Assembly: GCA_023512835.1 (NCBI GenBank)
Contig: JAKCVP010000402.1
Location: forward strand, 186,001 to 250,000
From: Taxillus chinensis
Lineage: Eukaryota; Streptophyta; Magnoliopsida; Santalales; Loranthaceae
Direction: 5' to 3'
Length of the DNA stretch: 64,000 bases
Shown here: positions 54,011 through 64,000 of the stretch, one piece after another
Numbering within the stretch: position 1 is the stretch's first letter
How the letters are laid out: each line of letters starts with the position of its first letter
Notes under the pieces: generated by a model
What the model saw: only the letters and a program-made list of their open reading frames with translations
What the model was told of the DNA's origin: nothing
Databases searched by the model: none
Position numbers and translations under genes: made by a program

Positions 54011-54250
54011 TCAACTTTTCTTACTATTACCTAGTAAACCCTTCACAGATCCACCACCACATTCCGTCACATCTCTGATTATTTTCCCTGTAAAGCCCTT
54101 AGGTTTGATATGCTCCTCGGCCTTCGTCAGCTCAGCACGCTGCAAGCAGCGCGCTAGTCCGGTAGCCAAATATTTGCCCGACGCAAAGGTAGAGGTCTTC
54201 TTCAAGGTTGATGGCAGTTGATTTCGGCTGTCTTTGTGCAATGATGACAT
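54011..54250 (-). CDS. Small basic orphan protein, 79 aa
   Basis: 79 aa starting MSSLHKDSRNQLPSTLKK. Basic, with KYLATGLARCLQRAELTKAEEH in the middle and a Gly-rich end (CGGGSVKGLLGNSKKS). The frame is open further upstream, but this ATG starts the hydrophilic part. No signal peptide or transmembrane segment; no family recognised. It is the rightmost of the run of small minus-strand genes, spaced roughly 0.6-1.1 kb apart. Confidence 0.4.
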   Translation of the reverse strand: MSSLHKDSRNQLPSTLKKTSTFASGKYLATGLARCLQRAELTKAEEHIKPKGFTGKIIRDVTECGGGSVKGLLGNSKKS

Positions 54251-54666
54251 TGTGTATTGATCGTTGGTCAAACCGTATGTCTTTGAAAAGCTTGACGCGT
54301 GGAGAGGGACTTGTATGAATCTTGAACCCAAAGTCTCGATGGAGAGTCGAGGTACATGTTTAGACTGCAAGAACATGTGCGGAGGTATGTCACAACAAAT
54401 TCTGCACAGCGCCCCTGTCATGCAATCGAAGACAAAGTTTGACGTGAAATGTAGACTCGGCGTCGAGGCAAATACTTTTCGTGAAACTGCCCGGTATCGC
54501 AAACACCACTGTGAAATTCGATAGGGCAGCAGTAAGGTTGAACATGACGTGCAAGCGAATTTTTAGACTGATACAAACGCGCAAACGACCAGATGCCACA
54601 CAACTTCGAGGGCTGACCATGGAGGTCATCACTCTTTTGTTCCAAGCCCCTCATCATCTTCACTGC
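54251..54666. other. Intergenic region
   Basis: Open frames on both strands overlap and are not protein-like. It contains the promoter of the small gene ending at 54011 and the 3' UTR of the beta-helix gene. Confidence 0.4.
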
Positions 54667-56190
54667 CTAACCAGTCAACGCATCACAAGTCCTCGATCCA
54701 CATCTCTCATCAAGCTGCTGAGCAAAGAGACTGTCAGGCGTGATACGTTTCCCCTTGTCAACATACTGTCCATTCCCCGCGAGCTGATCGCCCCGACAAC
54801 CAATACACCAGCTATGCCCCAACTTAGCAGGGTACTCAACGCGACTAGGCACATCTCTCCCATCGCTATTCCAGACCACTCCAGCATTGATACTCCACCC
54901 TTGGCCACTTCCAGCATCCTTGCGGTTCTGGAACACATACCCGCCATTATGTCGGTCAAGTAACAGCCCATGGGCCCACCGCGCATGCGGCGCAGCCATC
55001 ATCTGTTTCGACTGCGAGTACATGTTGACTACGGCATTGGGACCGGGCGTCAATCTCTGCGTGACGATGGGGAATGACTTCATGGAATCGGCTCCGCGCA
55101 CACTGCTGTCCTTGACGAGAATCTGGTAGCCTTGGATGGTTATATCCGCGGCGTAACCCTTCGATCCGTCTGTTCCGTTGTCGCCGTTCTTGAGAATGTC
55201 AAGATTTTCAGCCGTGTTGCGGTAGGAGTTCTCGTTGAATTTCACAGAGTTGTCGAAGCCGGTGATGTTCACTTGGCGGACCCAGGAGTCGTGCGTGCCG
55301 GAGAGGAATTGAAGCGCGGTGCCGGTGCAGCTGTCATCTGTGATCTGGACGCCAGAGCAGGACTTTTTCAACGTGATGCTCAGGAGTTCGAGGCCGATTT
55401 CCGACGAGCCTGCCGGCAGAGTGACTGCAGCGATTTCGGGTTTCATGTAGCCGTGTTCGGTGTTGAGGGTATCTGTGAGAGGGGGAAACACTGTGATGCT
55501 AGTGTCACTGTTTATGGCGCTGATGTAGCGTGGCTGCGTGACTTGCGTTCCTGCCTACATACGACTGATTAGCAAGATGTTTGAACAGTCAATCATAGTG
55601 TGAGTAGATAGGGCACGTACTGAGAGCCAAGGTTTCTCAAAGCCCGTCATGTTCAATGCTTTCACCCATGCGTCCGTCACAGCCCTCTGCACATAGATAG
55701 CTTGACCGACTTTCAGTTTCGAAGAACTTTTGACGTTTAGGGTGCTAGCTCCCGTGCCAACGTACGAATCTGTGATGTTAGTCACGACAGACGACTTTGG
55801 GTTTGCTGCCTTGGTTCCCATTACGACTGCCACAGCACCATCTGCTGCCGAGTATGGCTGGAGGATGGTCTTTCCGATCCCGGCTCCACGCAGGACAGTG
55901 CCATTCGGGATGCGCAAGCTTGATATCTCATATGTGCCTGCGGCTAGTGCGACAATGGGATACTTGTCTAGTGCTTTTTGAATGTTTTCGGTTTGGTTGC
56001 CTGTCCTATGGGGCACGGTAGTGCTGGCTGGTGCAGCAATGTTTGGCAAGGAGGCTGCCTGGGCATGGTAGCCACATGCACTGAAGTCCGGCAGACTATC
56101 CTGGCCAGACTTGATGGAGTGCCAGTCAACCGAAGTCTGACCAAGGGCGATAGGCAACGAGGCTGCAAGGAGAGCAAGGACCCCGATCAT
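54667..56190 (-). CDS. Secreted right-handed beta-helix (pectin-lyase-like) protein
   Basis: Exons 56190-55621 and 55554-54667 (intron GTACGT...TGTAG) encode 485 aa. Signal peptide about 1-18 (MIGVLALLAASLPIALG). After SACGYHA comes an IQKALDKYP..VALAAGTYEI block typical of the first turn of pectate-lyase-superfamily helices, then LRIPNGTVLRGAGIGKTIL and repeated short beta-strands with many Asn and sequons through residue 380. The closing part has several Cys (HSWCIGCRGDQ, ERCGSRTCDAL) and a WSINAGVVWNSDGRD motif. Which polysaccharide it binds or cleaves cannot be told; catalytic Asp residues of polygalacturonases are not evident. Confidence 0.83.
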
Positions 56191-56241
56191 ATTGCTGAAT
56201 CCTGATTATCTATGGTGCACACAACAAGAATTCACGACGCT

Positions 56242-56249
56242 CTTATATA
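56242..56249 (-). promoter_or_regulatory. TATA-like element of the beta-helix gene
   Basis: TATATAAG on the minus strand about 50 bp before the start codon of the secreted beta-helix gene. Confidence 0.45.
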
Positions 56250-57077
56250 CGTATGGCTTCGGCTTCGGTCTCAAGGGCAGGAGTCAATTGGCAAGGCTGC
56301 GCTCTTCCAAGATAGAATACGAAGGGAGCTTGCGCGCCCAAAACGCCGGTGTAGGTGATTGTACAGAACTTGGCCTCCGCATCGCCTCCGCCATTTGTTG
56401 ATCAAGGGCAGATTGGGGTAAGTGTGAAACCAAGCATCGTCAGCGGCACTCGGCCAACTGGCGTAGGTAAGCGAGAACTCAACGACAGCCATTTTTCCAA
56501 ACAGCGCAGCACGAAGCAGACGGCCTGCCAGCAAGGCTGCCCAAACCTACAGCACCAACACGACCATATCAGTCGACGATGCTCAAGATGTCCGTCCTAA
56601 TGCGCTACTTCGCGTCTTGATACATAGCTGTGACATGTCGTGCATGTCAAGCATTGTTCTGTCTTTGGGGGCCGGATTGAAGCCTTCCAATCCTTACTGC
56701 AGGCATCTGCAGGTCGCCTGCGAGGGGTCAGGGAATGGGACATCCCGCGCCCAGTCTCTCCTCAGCGATGTCGAAGGAACCTCTGCCAGCGCCATGGACT
56801 TGCATCTCAGGAAGCAAACCTTGAAAACATTAACACTAAGTGCAAGCTAACCCCGACTGCACATCTTGATGCTTTCGGCAATAGACAGATCACTCTATGT
56901 GCGGTGTCCGCGCTTCGCTTTGCCTCAGTAGAGGATACTCTGATGTCATTGCTCGCATCGGTCGTGACCCCTTACGACTTTGATCTTACATGCCGACTTG
57001 CGTTCTCGGTGCTCAGAGAAGAGTCGAAGCAGAATCTCTGATCATCATTGTTCGACAGAGGTTGGTGTAGTGACGCC
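56250..57077. other. Intergenic region upstream of the beta-helix gene
   Basis: No gene is supported; a 133-codon plus-strand frame at 56640-57041 overlaps others and has no motif. It includes promoter sequence for the beta-helix gene and the 3' UTR of the next minus-strand gene. Confidence 0.45.
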
Positions 57078-58899
57078 TCACGTTCTGGACGCCAATGTTG
57101 CGACAAGGCGAGCAAAGGGCACGTCGACTCGACTCCTCGTCGAAGCATCGCCGGAATCCGCCATGTGCGGAACTTCGACACTCAACCCAGTCTCAGAGAG
57201 CATGCCGAATTGAGCGGAATATACGTCTGGAGACATTTTCACCTCTTTTTTGGAAGAGTTCGGAATGAGAACTTCGTCGGCGGAACTTGGAATCACTCCA
57301 AAAACAGCATTTCCAACGGACTGGTCATTTGACGTCGTGTTTTGATCAATCACGTCGGCAGTGTGCGCCGGATCTATGCCAACGAAGAATACAAGTCGAT
57401 CACCGGGTGAAGCTACCCCTCGCAAGAATGCCATTGGGTCGTCGCCGTCCAAATCGAACAGAGCATCACCTTTCTTCTGCACGTAATCGGAGCTGGGCTC
57501 AAGCGAAAGAAGACCAGACTTGTTTCCCCAACCACCACCACCGCTGAGTACGCGCCTAAGTGAGGCGCCTTCCCATAAGAGTCGTCGTAAAGACAAAAGA
57601 TCGTCTTGTGTCGTTGCGCCGTTCCTGAGTTTCTCCAGAGCCATCTGCGTGGACCTTGTAAGAGTGTGGTATGCATCGGATGTGGCGAGAGCAGCCGGTA
57701 TCACCAGAGCCCAGACAGATACAGGCTGTACTGTCACATTCCCCATGCCCAAGAATGCAGCAACAGCTCCTTCGAGCTCTTTCGAAGCAGACGTGTCCCC
57801 GCCACCCTCTTGTCCTATGATCTCGCCATAGGTGCTGGGGTCAATAGAAATTGAAGACTGCGTAAGTTCGCGAACAACATTGCCCATGACAGTCTTGATG
57901 GTCCGCGGTCCTGTAAGCTGCGCAAGCGGCATAGAGATGGACAGTGTAGGCGACGAGTCTGACCCAGCTAGTTGCAGAGCTATGTCCACGTTGCCTTCAG
58001 TGACCGGGCGTACACTACGACAAACCGGCTGATCATCGCGAACGTCCCATCGGGAGAAACGAAGAACGCAAGGCATGTTGGCTTGGAATATCGTCTGTGC
58101 AATTGGTAGCATGATGCGGACACAATGTTCCGGCGATGAACGCTGCTGAGATCGCAAGGCGAAGGTGAGAGTGGGAGGCTGCTCATCTAGCTTCAGCTCA
58201 CGCGTATGCAAAGATTGTTCCGCTTCGATATTGTCGCTCTCGATATCTTCGAGGGAGAAGAGGGCTCCCTCGGGCGCTATGCATAGCGAGATGCCCTCTG
58301 CACTGGCGGACGTGGGGTCTTGCTGAACCCGACGGTCGTGCCTTGGGATAGCGTCGACCACCGCAGCGAGGACAGAGGCTCTGGAAACCGTCTCATGGAC
58401 TTTGAAAAGCTTTTGCAGTACTTGGGACGTGAAGGTATCTCGATTTGTCAACAGATGAGTGAGTTGCTTGGAGACGAGCAGAATGAGGCTAACGTTCGAC
58501 TGTATTTTGTACGTCTTGGGAAGGGGCGTGATGAAATCACAGATGGTAGCGGCATCCTAGAATCAAGCATGTTAGCCCATGATAGATAGTACACGTGCTA
58601 AGTCCACGTACAATATTATGAACATCAGGAATGCAGATGGTCTGGGCATGTTGGGCATGCGAAGGCGCGGTGGTCAAACTGCGACGGACAACCGAGATTT
58701 GGCATGCGGCTTTCGAAGACTGCGTTGGCAATCGAATGCCGTAAGCGCTCTTGTAGTGCCCACCGACGACTGCAGCGCTGTGGGCTCGCGTGGTACCACG
58801 CCTGTGTAAGGAACCCTTTGCAGTATGCGCGGTAAGCAGCATCAAAGCGCGAGCTTGGTACGACGGCCGCTGCAAGCGCAATGCTTGTCGGGGCATCAT
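57078..58899 (-). CDS. Conserved-looking fungal protein of unknown function, 588 aa
   Basis: Exons 58899-58612 and 58556-57078 (intron GTACGT...TTCTAG) encode 588 aa. The N-terminus (1-85) is Arg/Ala/Ser/His-rich with few acidic residues, compatible with a mitochondrial presequence. Then follow ICIPDVHNI/DAATICDFITPL across the splice, NVSLILLVSKQLTHLL, and a large soluble domain. A striking Gly-rich stretch, LLWEGASLRRVLSGGGGWGNKSGLLSLEP, lies at about 440-470, followed by SPGDRLVFFVGID. The splice and codon use make the gene convincing and the motif feels conserved, but I cannot assign a family or activity. Confidence 0.8.
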
Positions 58900-59165
58900 T
58901 GTATGCTCATGCAGCTGGCATGCGAGGCTCACAGTTTCGCGTCCACCTTGCAGCAAAGACGACCCGGTGAAGTTGGTCTTGAGCTGTGGCTGCAGGTGAG
59001 TGTCAGTCCACCGCGACGTGCAGTACTGCTTGTAATGACCTCACTCACAATTTTACCAAATGGGTTAGCGAGAATCATTGGTCATTCATTACGATATCGC
59101 TTTAGATGTGGCGTGCAGGGGGTATCAATCGCTATACTGCTTATACCTGGTGAGCTGTATCGCCT

Positions 59166-60500
59166 TCAGACGAGGAATGTCCAGAAACTTGGAAACATCA
59201 GTTCCGTCTCAAAAATATTCCGTACCTGTTCCAACACGAACTTCTCGACTTTGCCCACGTTCTTGAGGAGCTGCTTGCCCTCATTTCGCTGTCCAATCTC
59301 GCTCTCTACTTTGATCTCTTCGAACAGGCTGCCCATTCGCTCCCTGGGCTCCCGCTGTTGTTTCTCGCCTGCAGTCTCTGCCTTGAAGCCTTGTGATCTG
59401 GAAGCAAAGGGAGAGTCAGGAGGGCTCAAGGGTGGTTCGCCGTGTTCGCCGCCAACAAGAGCCTCAGCGTCATCCGGTGAAAGGAAGCAGAAGTGGATCT
59501 TGCGCTGTATGTATGCAATGATTGCAACGCCGTCAAAGGTCAAGCCAGTTACGTTGAGTTGCAGCGGTATGCCCACGAAGCTCTGCATGGGATAGTCTAG
59601 ATTGATTTCCGCGGTCAATGACATCTTTATGTTGCCAGAATATCTGAGACGCGCAACTATTTGGACATCGTTCACCGATTTTTCCGGTTCGTCAGAAGGC
59701 GATCCAATAGACTGTATCGTGTCTGCCTCGTCGATGTGTGGTTCGGTCGATTGCCTAAGCAAGGATTTCCTTCTCTGATGCTGGTCGTATCCATGAGGCG
59801 CGAGAACTGGTCCAGAAACTGATCCTCGACTGTCTGAAGCTCCGCCTGGAAAGTACATGTTTTGCCCGCCATCGCTGCTCGGCCATCCGTGAGCGCCGGC
59901 CATTGCAGCGAATGGCCTCGCAGAGCCGGACAATCCGGCACTTAGCGGTAGGTGAAAATAGTTGTTGACGTTTGAGGTGCCTCCGGGTATGCCTGGAGTT
60001 GTTACCCTGCTAAGCAGAGGATTCGGGCTTTCGAACGATGCTCCCTGCGAGTTGGGCAGCAGCCGTGGATCAGTATGTAGCCCTGACAGCGGCAAGCCGG
60101 ACCTCTGTTGCGCGGTGGGGCTACCTCCTGTCACTCCTGTCATTTGCGAGCGGTGCTTGTCCAGGGGCGAAGCCCGGGCAGCTTGAGGGGAGTCGTCCCT
60201 GAAGACATCGCCATCATCACGATTAGCCAGGTGACCGTCATCGCTGTTGTCATCCCCTTCCTCGTCATCCTCGTCATCGTCTTCGCGATCATAAAACTCT
60301 GGGAGCGGATCGCAAACGTCCTTAATCTCCAGCTCTGGGGCAACGGTTCCAAAGTCGAATGATTCGCACTTGAGCGAACGGATTAGTTTTGGAAGGGGCA
60401 TCGATTGGAAGCGCTCGTGAATGAATGAGCGCACAGTCTCAGCAAGAGCCGCACCCTCTTCACCGGAGGTGATGGAAGCCCAGTCTATTTCCACGGACAT
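59166..60500 (-). CDS. MDM12: ERMES complex subunit Mdm12
   Basis: Component of the ER-mitochondria tether, with Mmm1, Mdm10 and Mdm34, that moves phospholipids through its SMP domain. Intronless, 444 aa. It begins MSVEIDWASITSGEEG, the family N-terminus; SMP strands appear in CESFDFGTVAPELEIKDVCDPLPEFY and, after a disordered insert of about 180 residues (acidic, then Pro/Ser/Gly-rich), in VQIVARLRYSGNIKMSL, INLDYPMQSFVGIPLQLNVTGL and IAYIQRKIHFCFLS. The C-terminus is VEKFVLEQVRNIFETELMFPSFWTFLV. The long insert is usual in filamentous fungi and absent in yeast (271 aa). Confidence 0.95.
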   Translation of the reverse strand: MSVEIDWASITSGEEGAALAETVRSFIHERFQSMPLPKLIRSLKCESFDFGTVAPELEIKDVCDPLPEFYDREDDDEDDEEGDDNSDDGHLANRDDGDVFRDDSPQAARASPLDKHRSQMTGVTGGSPTAQQRSGLPLSGLHTDPRLLPNSQGASFESPNPLLSRVTTPGIPGGTSNVNNYFHLPLSAGLSGSARPFAAMAGAHGWPSSDGGQNMYFPGGASDSRGSVSGPVLAPHGYDQHQRRKSLLRQSTEPHIDEADTIQSIGSPSDEPEKSVNDVQIVARLRYSGNIKMSLTAEINLDYPMQSFVGIPLQLNVTGLTFDGVAIIAYIQRKIHFCFLSPDDAEALVGGEHGEPPLSPPDSPFASRSQGFKAETAGEKQQREPRERMGSLFEEIKVESEIGQRNEGKQLLKNVGKVEKFVLEQVRNIFETELMFPSFWTFLV

Positions 60501-62078
60501 CGTGGACGCAGATTCAATTCAAAAGTTGGTGGGATCCTGGAGACGAGCATTGGTGTCCTCTAGGTGGCGAACATTGTGCTTTGGATACGACTTGGTAGGG
60601 TTCCTTTTCGGAGGAAGATGCTTGTACCCGGACGATGCAGATTCAGGCACCAACTTCCGGAATATAGAACATCGACGTATTGCAAATTGTCAAAGCAACA
60701 TTCCGAGAAATCTGAAGCAATGCCGACTTCTGGGTGAATAAACAAGCAGAGCGCTCAGCAGACACCTGGAAGATGCACGCCTCACTGCTGGCCTGTGATG
60801 CAGGTAATGCACTCACTGGGATATCGCATGTCGGCGCGACGGAGCCATAAGGATCCGTTGGCCGATTTTGTCGGTGGACGCTGGGACTGGGGACGAGCTT
60901 TTGAAACTCGTGAACAGTACAGCCCTTGTGACTGTCCATTCTCATTTTACTGCGCACAGGCGGACACATACGTTCTGGTCCAAGGATGACATTAGGTATA
61001 TAATTATCGCGGAATTGCATCATTCTCCACTAGGGTCCTGGCATACATGCCGCCACGCTTCTTTTGGACGTTTTTTAAGCAGGTGTGCATTGTGCAAATA
61101 GCCCTGCATTGAAACGCTTGCACGATGCGAAGCACAAGCAGGATCGGTCGAGGGACAGCGTTCCCTGTCTGTCAAATTGACGAATGTGCCTTGACAACGC
61201 CTTCACCTTGCTACAGGCCAGGTAGATCAACAGCGCAGCGAGCAGGGATGGACCATTGCAACAAACAACGTTTGTCGAACGGCTAACACGCGGGTGTAAG
61301 CAGCCGGCAAGATGCTGTGCGCAACGGCCCGAACGAAGCTGCGCCTTCGCACCGCCTTCCTCATTGTATGAAAGGGCTTCTGACATGTCGCACCGAAACA
61401 TCTGTTATTCCCATGCTGTCAATACACCCCAGCCCGCTGCATGCACATGCAGATCCTGTTTCCTGTCTGTTTCTGCAAGATCGGGCTCTTTGAAGAATGC
61501 TGATGGACCGCACACCCGTGAGTCTTTGCCAGAGCGCATACTTGTCATTGCACGCCCCTGCGACAAGCACAAGGCTGGCCTTGTCCAAGATACGTGGAGC
61601 TTGCGCCAGACGTTGCTGCCCGAGTCCGCTCCGAGGGTCGTCATATGAGATTCCATCCAATTGCTTGCCCCTTGGTGGTGTAAGTCTTTTGCAATCAGCG
61701 CGGTGAAGCGCGGACTATCCTGGTCGCGCGATGTTGGTGGGCTTTTCTGCCGACTCCATGTGCAATTTTTTTCGGCGGGACTCGAGAGGTCAGCTTAGTG
61801 CTTCGGTGGGGCTTGTAGGAAGTGGCAGCTGTGGCGCTTCTCGCAGCAGCAAACGACCTCTTCCCTCTGAGCGTGTCATCTGATGGTGATGGTGATGTTA
61901 CCGTGTGAACATGGGCCACGGAATGACTGTGGAAATGGTTCAAAGACCGGCGAGCATGGATGCCCATGCATGCGCCTAACTGTAGTCGAAACGAGAGACG
62001 AATCAGCGCTCAGGAGTCTCGAGGGGGTGCAACAGCAGGAGCATACAATGGAGCTTCGCAGATGAAGGCCTTCTCATG
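60501..62078. other. 1.6 kb intergenic region
   Basis: It includes the MDM12 promoter. Short frames on both strands lack support. A small peptide-like stretch at about 60860-60910 (+, GRWDWGRAFETREQ) resembles one at about 63120-63165 (-, RRWDWGALYETEQ), but no gene model supports either. A (GGTGAT)n-like run sits at 61881-61898. Confidence 0.45.
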
Positions 62079-62228
62079 TTACCCATCGCAGCTGTCGCAG
62101 CCGTCGGCGTGCGTTATGACTTTTTTCGTCTCTTGGCCGCAGTTCTTGCCGGCCTTTTTCGTAGCACAAGGGGCCTTCTGGATGACTTTATGGCCGCAGG
62201 AGTAGACGTGCTCGTAGACCTGACACAT
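62079..62228 (-). CDS. 49-aa cysteine-rich protein
   Basis: 49 aa, MCQVYEHVYSCGHKVIQKAP.., with six Cys and three His (CQVYEHVYSCGH, APCATKKAGKNCG, HADGCDSCDG), suggesting a small zinc-binding fold. Short proteins with a Y..YSCGH start are widespread in Pezizomycotina as I recall, usually annotated hypothetical. The frame is open upstream for about 100 more codons, but that part is Pro/Ser/His-rich leader with a TATA-like site, so the last Met is chosen. Function unknown. Confidence 0.65.
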   Translation of the reverse strand: MCQVYEHVYSCGHKVIQKAPCATKKAGKNCGQETKKVITHADGCDSCDG

Positions 62229-64000
62229 GATTGCAAGTATGGAATGTGATCGGCGGCAGCTGCAGTGAAACTGTGGCTTGCAAGCTGCGAATGACAGATC
62301 GAGTCGTCGAAGGAGGGGACTAGGCGCGCGCGGGGAATAAATAGGCTGAGAGGAATGCGAGAAGGGTGAAGAGCATGGCCTGAGGGAGTGTGCAGAGCAG
62401 GCAAGAGGAGGAAGCGGAGTGAAAAGGATGCTGGAGGCTCGACTGACGGGCAAACACACAGCAGGATCCGTGGGGATGGCTGCGACTAGCGGCAGGTGGT
62501 GTGTGTGTGGATGGGATAGATGTGCAAAGAGCTGCAGAGGATCCAAGCTACGCTCCGTCTCGATCTAGCGGCGACGACCGTTTGAACGCGCCCGTTGGAC
62601 TAATCTGGCCGACAACCGTTGTCCAAGGGTGCCGCAGAGACGACAGAATGAGGAGCAGAGGGGAGGATGTGCTTGTCCGCACACAGATACCCTGGCGCCT
62701 CCGTGTCCAGACGTCTCCAGGGCCGCGACGCTGCTGGAGATTTGTGCAGCGTCCTCTTGGCCTCAGGCGCTCTGCCTTCAGCTTGCCGGTGTCAGCGCAG
62801 CTTGCCGCCGCTGTGCGAAGATTATTGAGTCAATCCGCTGCCCTTGGCCTGCCGCTTCCCTCATTTGACAGCTGCTTATTTCCCTTGATTACGCCGTGCA
62901 TCACGACACGGACCTCGCATGTGTTTTGCAGCAGCGCTGTTCGAAATTCCCCGTCAAGAATCGCCCATGGGCATCTGAAGTACTGTTTTGTAGTCTGCAC
63001 TGTCGGACACTCGACTGTCTGTGCCAGCGCCTCCTGCAGCAGGTCCAGCAGCGTCCCCAGATGCCGACCTCACGTGCCCGCGTGGGCTGACTATCAAGAG
63101 AGCCGTCGGCCCTGCGCCATGAATACCTGCCCGCTGCTCGGTCTCGTACAACGCGCCCCAGTCCCAGCGTCGCTCTTGACCGTCGACGCGTACCCATATT
63201 CTGTCTTTTGTGCTTTTTCTTTCTGCTCTTGCAGCTACCGCGCTCACAGAGGTATACGTATCCTCCGCAAGCCGCACTGAATGCGGCTGGCCAGCTTCTC
63301 CGTCAGATTGATACTCCATGACGCCTGAAAGACATGTAAGCTGTCGCCTCACAGCTAATATTAGAGCGTCGTAGGCCCGACCCCGCCAGCAGAGTCCGTT
63401 CAAAGACTGCAGTAGTTCTGCACTTAGTGTCGAGCCTTTTTCAGCACCCCTCTGCACCATGGGAGCCATCTTGGCAATTGCCGGTTGGCTATAGCTGGTA
63501 CCCGTTATGCCTCGAACGGGCGACGTTGCGCAGACGCTCCTTGCCTCTGTATGTACGGTGGGCAATCTCTGCTCACGTCCAGTAAATGATACTGGCGACG
63601 GCCAGGCACTGCATGTTGCAGTCTGCCCTGACCGCCTTGCGAATGTCTGGAGATTCCCGTGGCTTGATCGTCCCTTCATTTCCAAGAGGCCGATGTTTCG
63701 GTAGAGCCTTGCGTGGCAATCTCTTTTTAGCCTCTGCCCTCAATGTTCGCTTCCGGACACCGCAAAATATTGGCTTACGGACTGGACATATTGGCTTTGG
63801 AGATGGCGTTAGTTTCGTGCACCACATCTACAGCTAATGCATCTGCTAGTACAGATCCACCAGCGGGAAAGGGTCGCGATGGCCGAGTCCGGGGCAACTT
63901 CCGCGAACCTTTGCACCGCGAACCTCACGAGTCTGGCGATAAGGGAGGGCATTGTGGACGCCGATATAGCCGTTGCAGCATGACTGTTACTTGACGTAGG
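62229..64000. other. 1.8 kb right-end region without a supported gene
   Basis: A TATTTATT element (minus strand, 62336-62343) lies about 110 bp upstream of the Cys-rich gene. Two long opposing frames overlap here: 62501-63280 (+, 259 codons) and 62954-63685 (-, 243 codons). Both have Arg/Ser/Cys-rich or mixed composition, neither shows a family motif, and at most one could be real; the minus one has slightly better composition (DRIWVRVDGQERRWDWG). Confidence 0.4.

Noticed and set aside
17107..54666. Repeat-induced point mutation as the cause of the gene-poor stretches
   Set aside because: The duplicated units keep open frames and show no obvious one-sided C-to-T decay by eye; a TpA/CpA ratio calculation would settle it.
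54481..54963. 160-codon plus-strand frame
   Set aside because: Antisense to the 3' end of the secreted beta-helix gene; composition is that of a shadow.
62501..63685. Opposing frames of 259 (+) and 243 (-) codons
   Set aside because: They overlap each other in GC-rich DNA where long frames arise by chance; neither has a recognisable motif, so neither is called a gene.

Overview
This is nuclear DNA of a filamentous ascomycete (Pezizomycotina; Dothideomycetes is my best guess, not demonstrated). Short introns of about 45-190 nt with GT(A/G)(A/C)GT-type donors and CTAAC/CTGAC branch-like sites, a beta-tubulin gene split after codons 4, 12, 21, 35 and 53, a GH71 alpha-1,3-glucanase, a COT1-type NDR kinase, a filamentous-type Mdm12 with a long disordered insert and a Pth11-type rhodopsin-like membrane protein all point there. 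Genes lie on both strands without operons. Most have been re-spliced by hand from the DNA.

Layout. 1-24 kb is dense, conserved housekeeping: proteasome ATPase Rpt5 (its last two codons or so lie outside the window), mitochondrial lysyl-tRNA synthetase, COT1/Cbk1 kinase, a PI-PLC X-domain protein, a full-length Vrl1-like VPS9/ankyrin/PX-BAR protein, prefoldin 5, delta-1-pyrroline-5-carboxylate dehydrogenase, a secreted GH71 glucanase, beta-tubulin and a mitochondrial hot-dog thioesterase. 24-41 kb carries the mitochondrial glycine carrier Hem25, a secreted EEP-family phosphodiesterase, a single-pass membrane protein, a large disordered protein with an alpha/beta-hydrolase domain, a DUF3824 RS-rich protein, a Pet8-like mitochondrial carrier and the rhodopsin-like protein. 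Several genes encode mitochondrial products (LysRS, P5CDH, thioesterase, Hem25, Pet8-like carrier, Mdm12), but nothing shows co-regulation.

41-54.5 kb is different: gene-poor and rich in small, lineage-specific-looking and locally duplicated genes. It holds two facing DUF6594 membrane-protein paralogues, an orphan retropepsin-like aspartic protease gene, a diverged tandem repeat at 43.8-44.3 kb, and a run of short minus-strand genes, including a duplicated pair (MGWFS proteins) with PPxY/LPxY motifs and fast-changing low-complexity segments. This is the part of the window most likely to hold something undescribed.

54.6-64 kb returns to recognisable genes: a secreted beta-helix protein, a conserved-looking unknown protein, the ERMES subunit Mdm12 and a 49-residue cysteine-rich protein, followed by about 1.8 kb in which I can support no gene. 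I saw no rRNA, CRISPR, insertion sequence or convincing tRNA; tRNA absence was judged only by eye.
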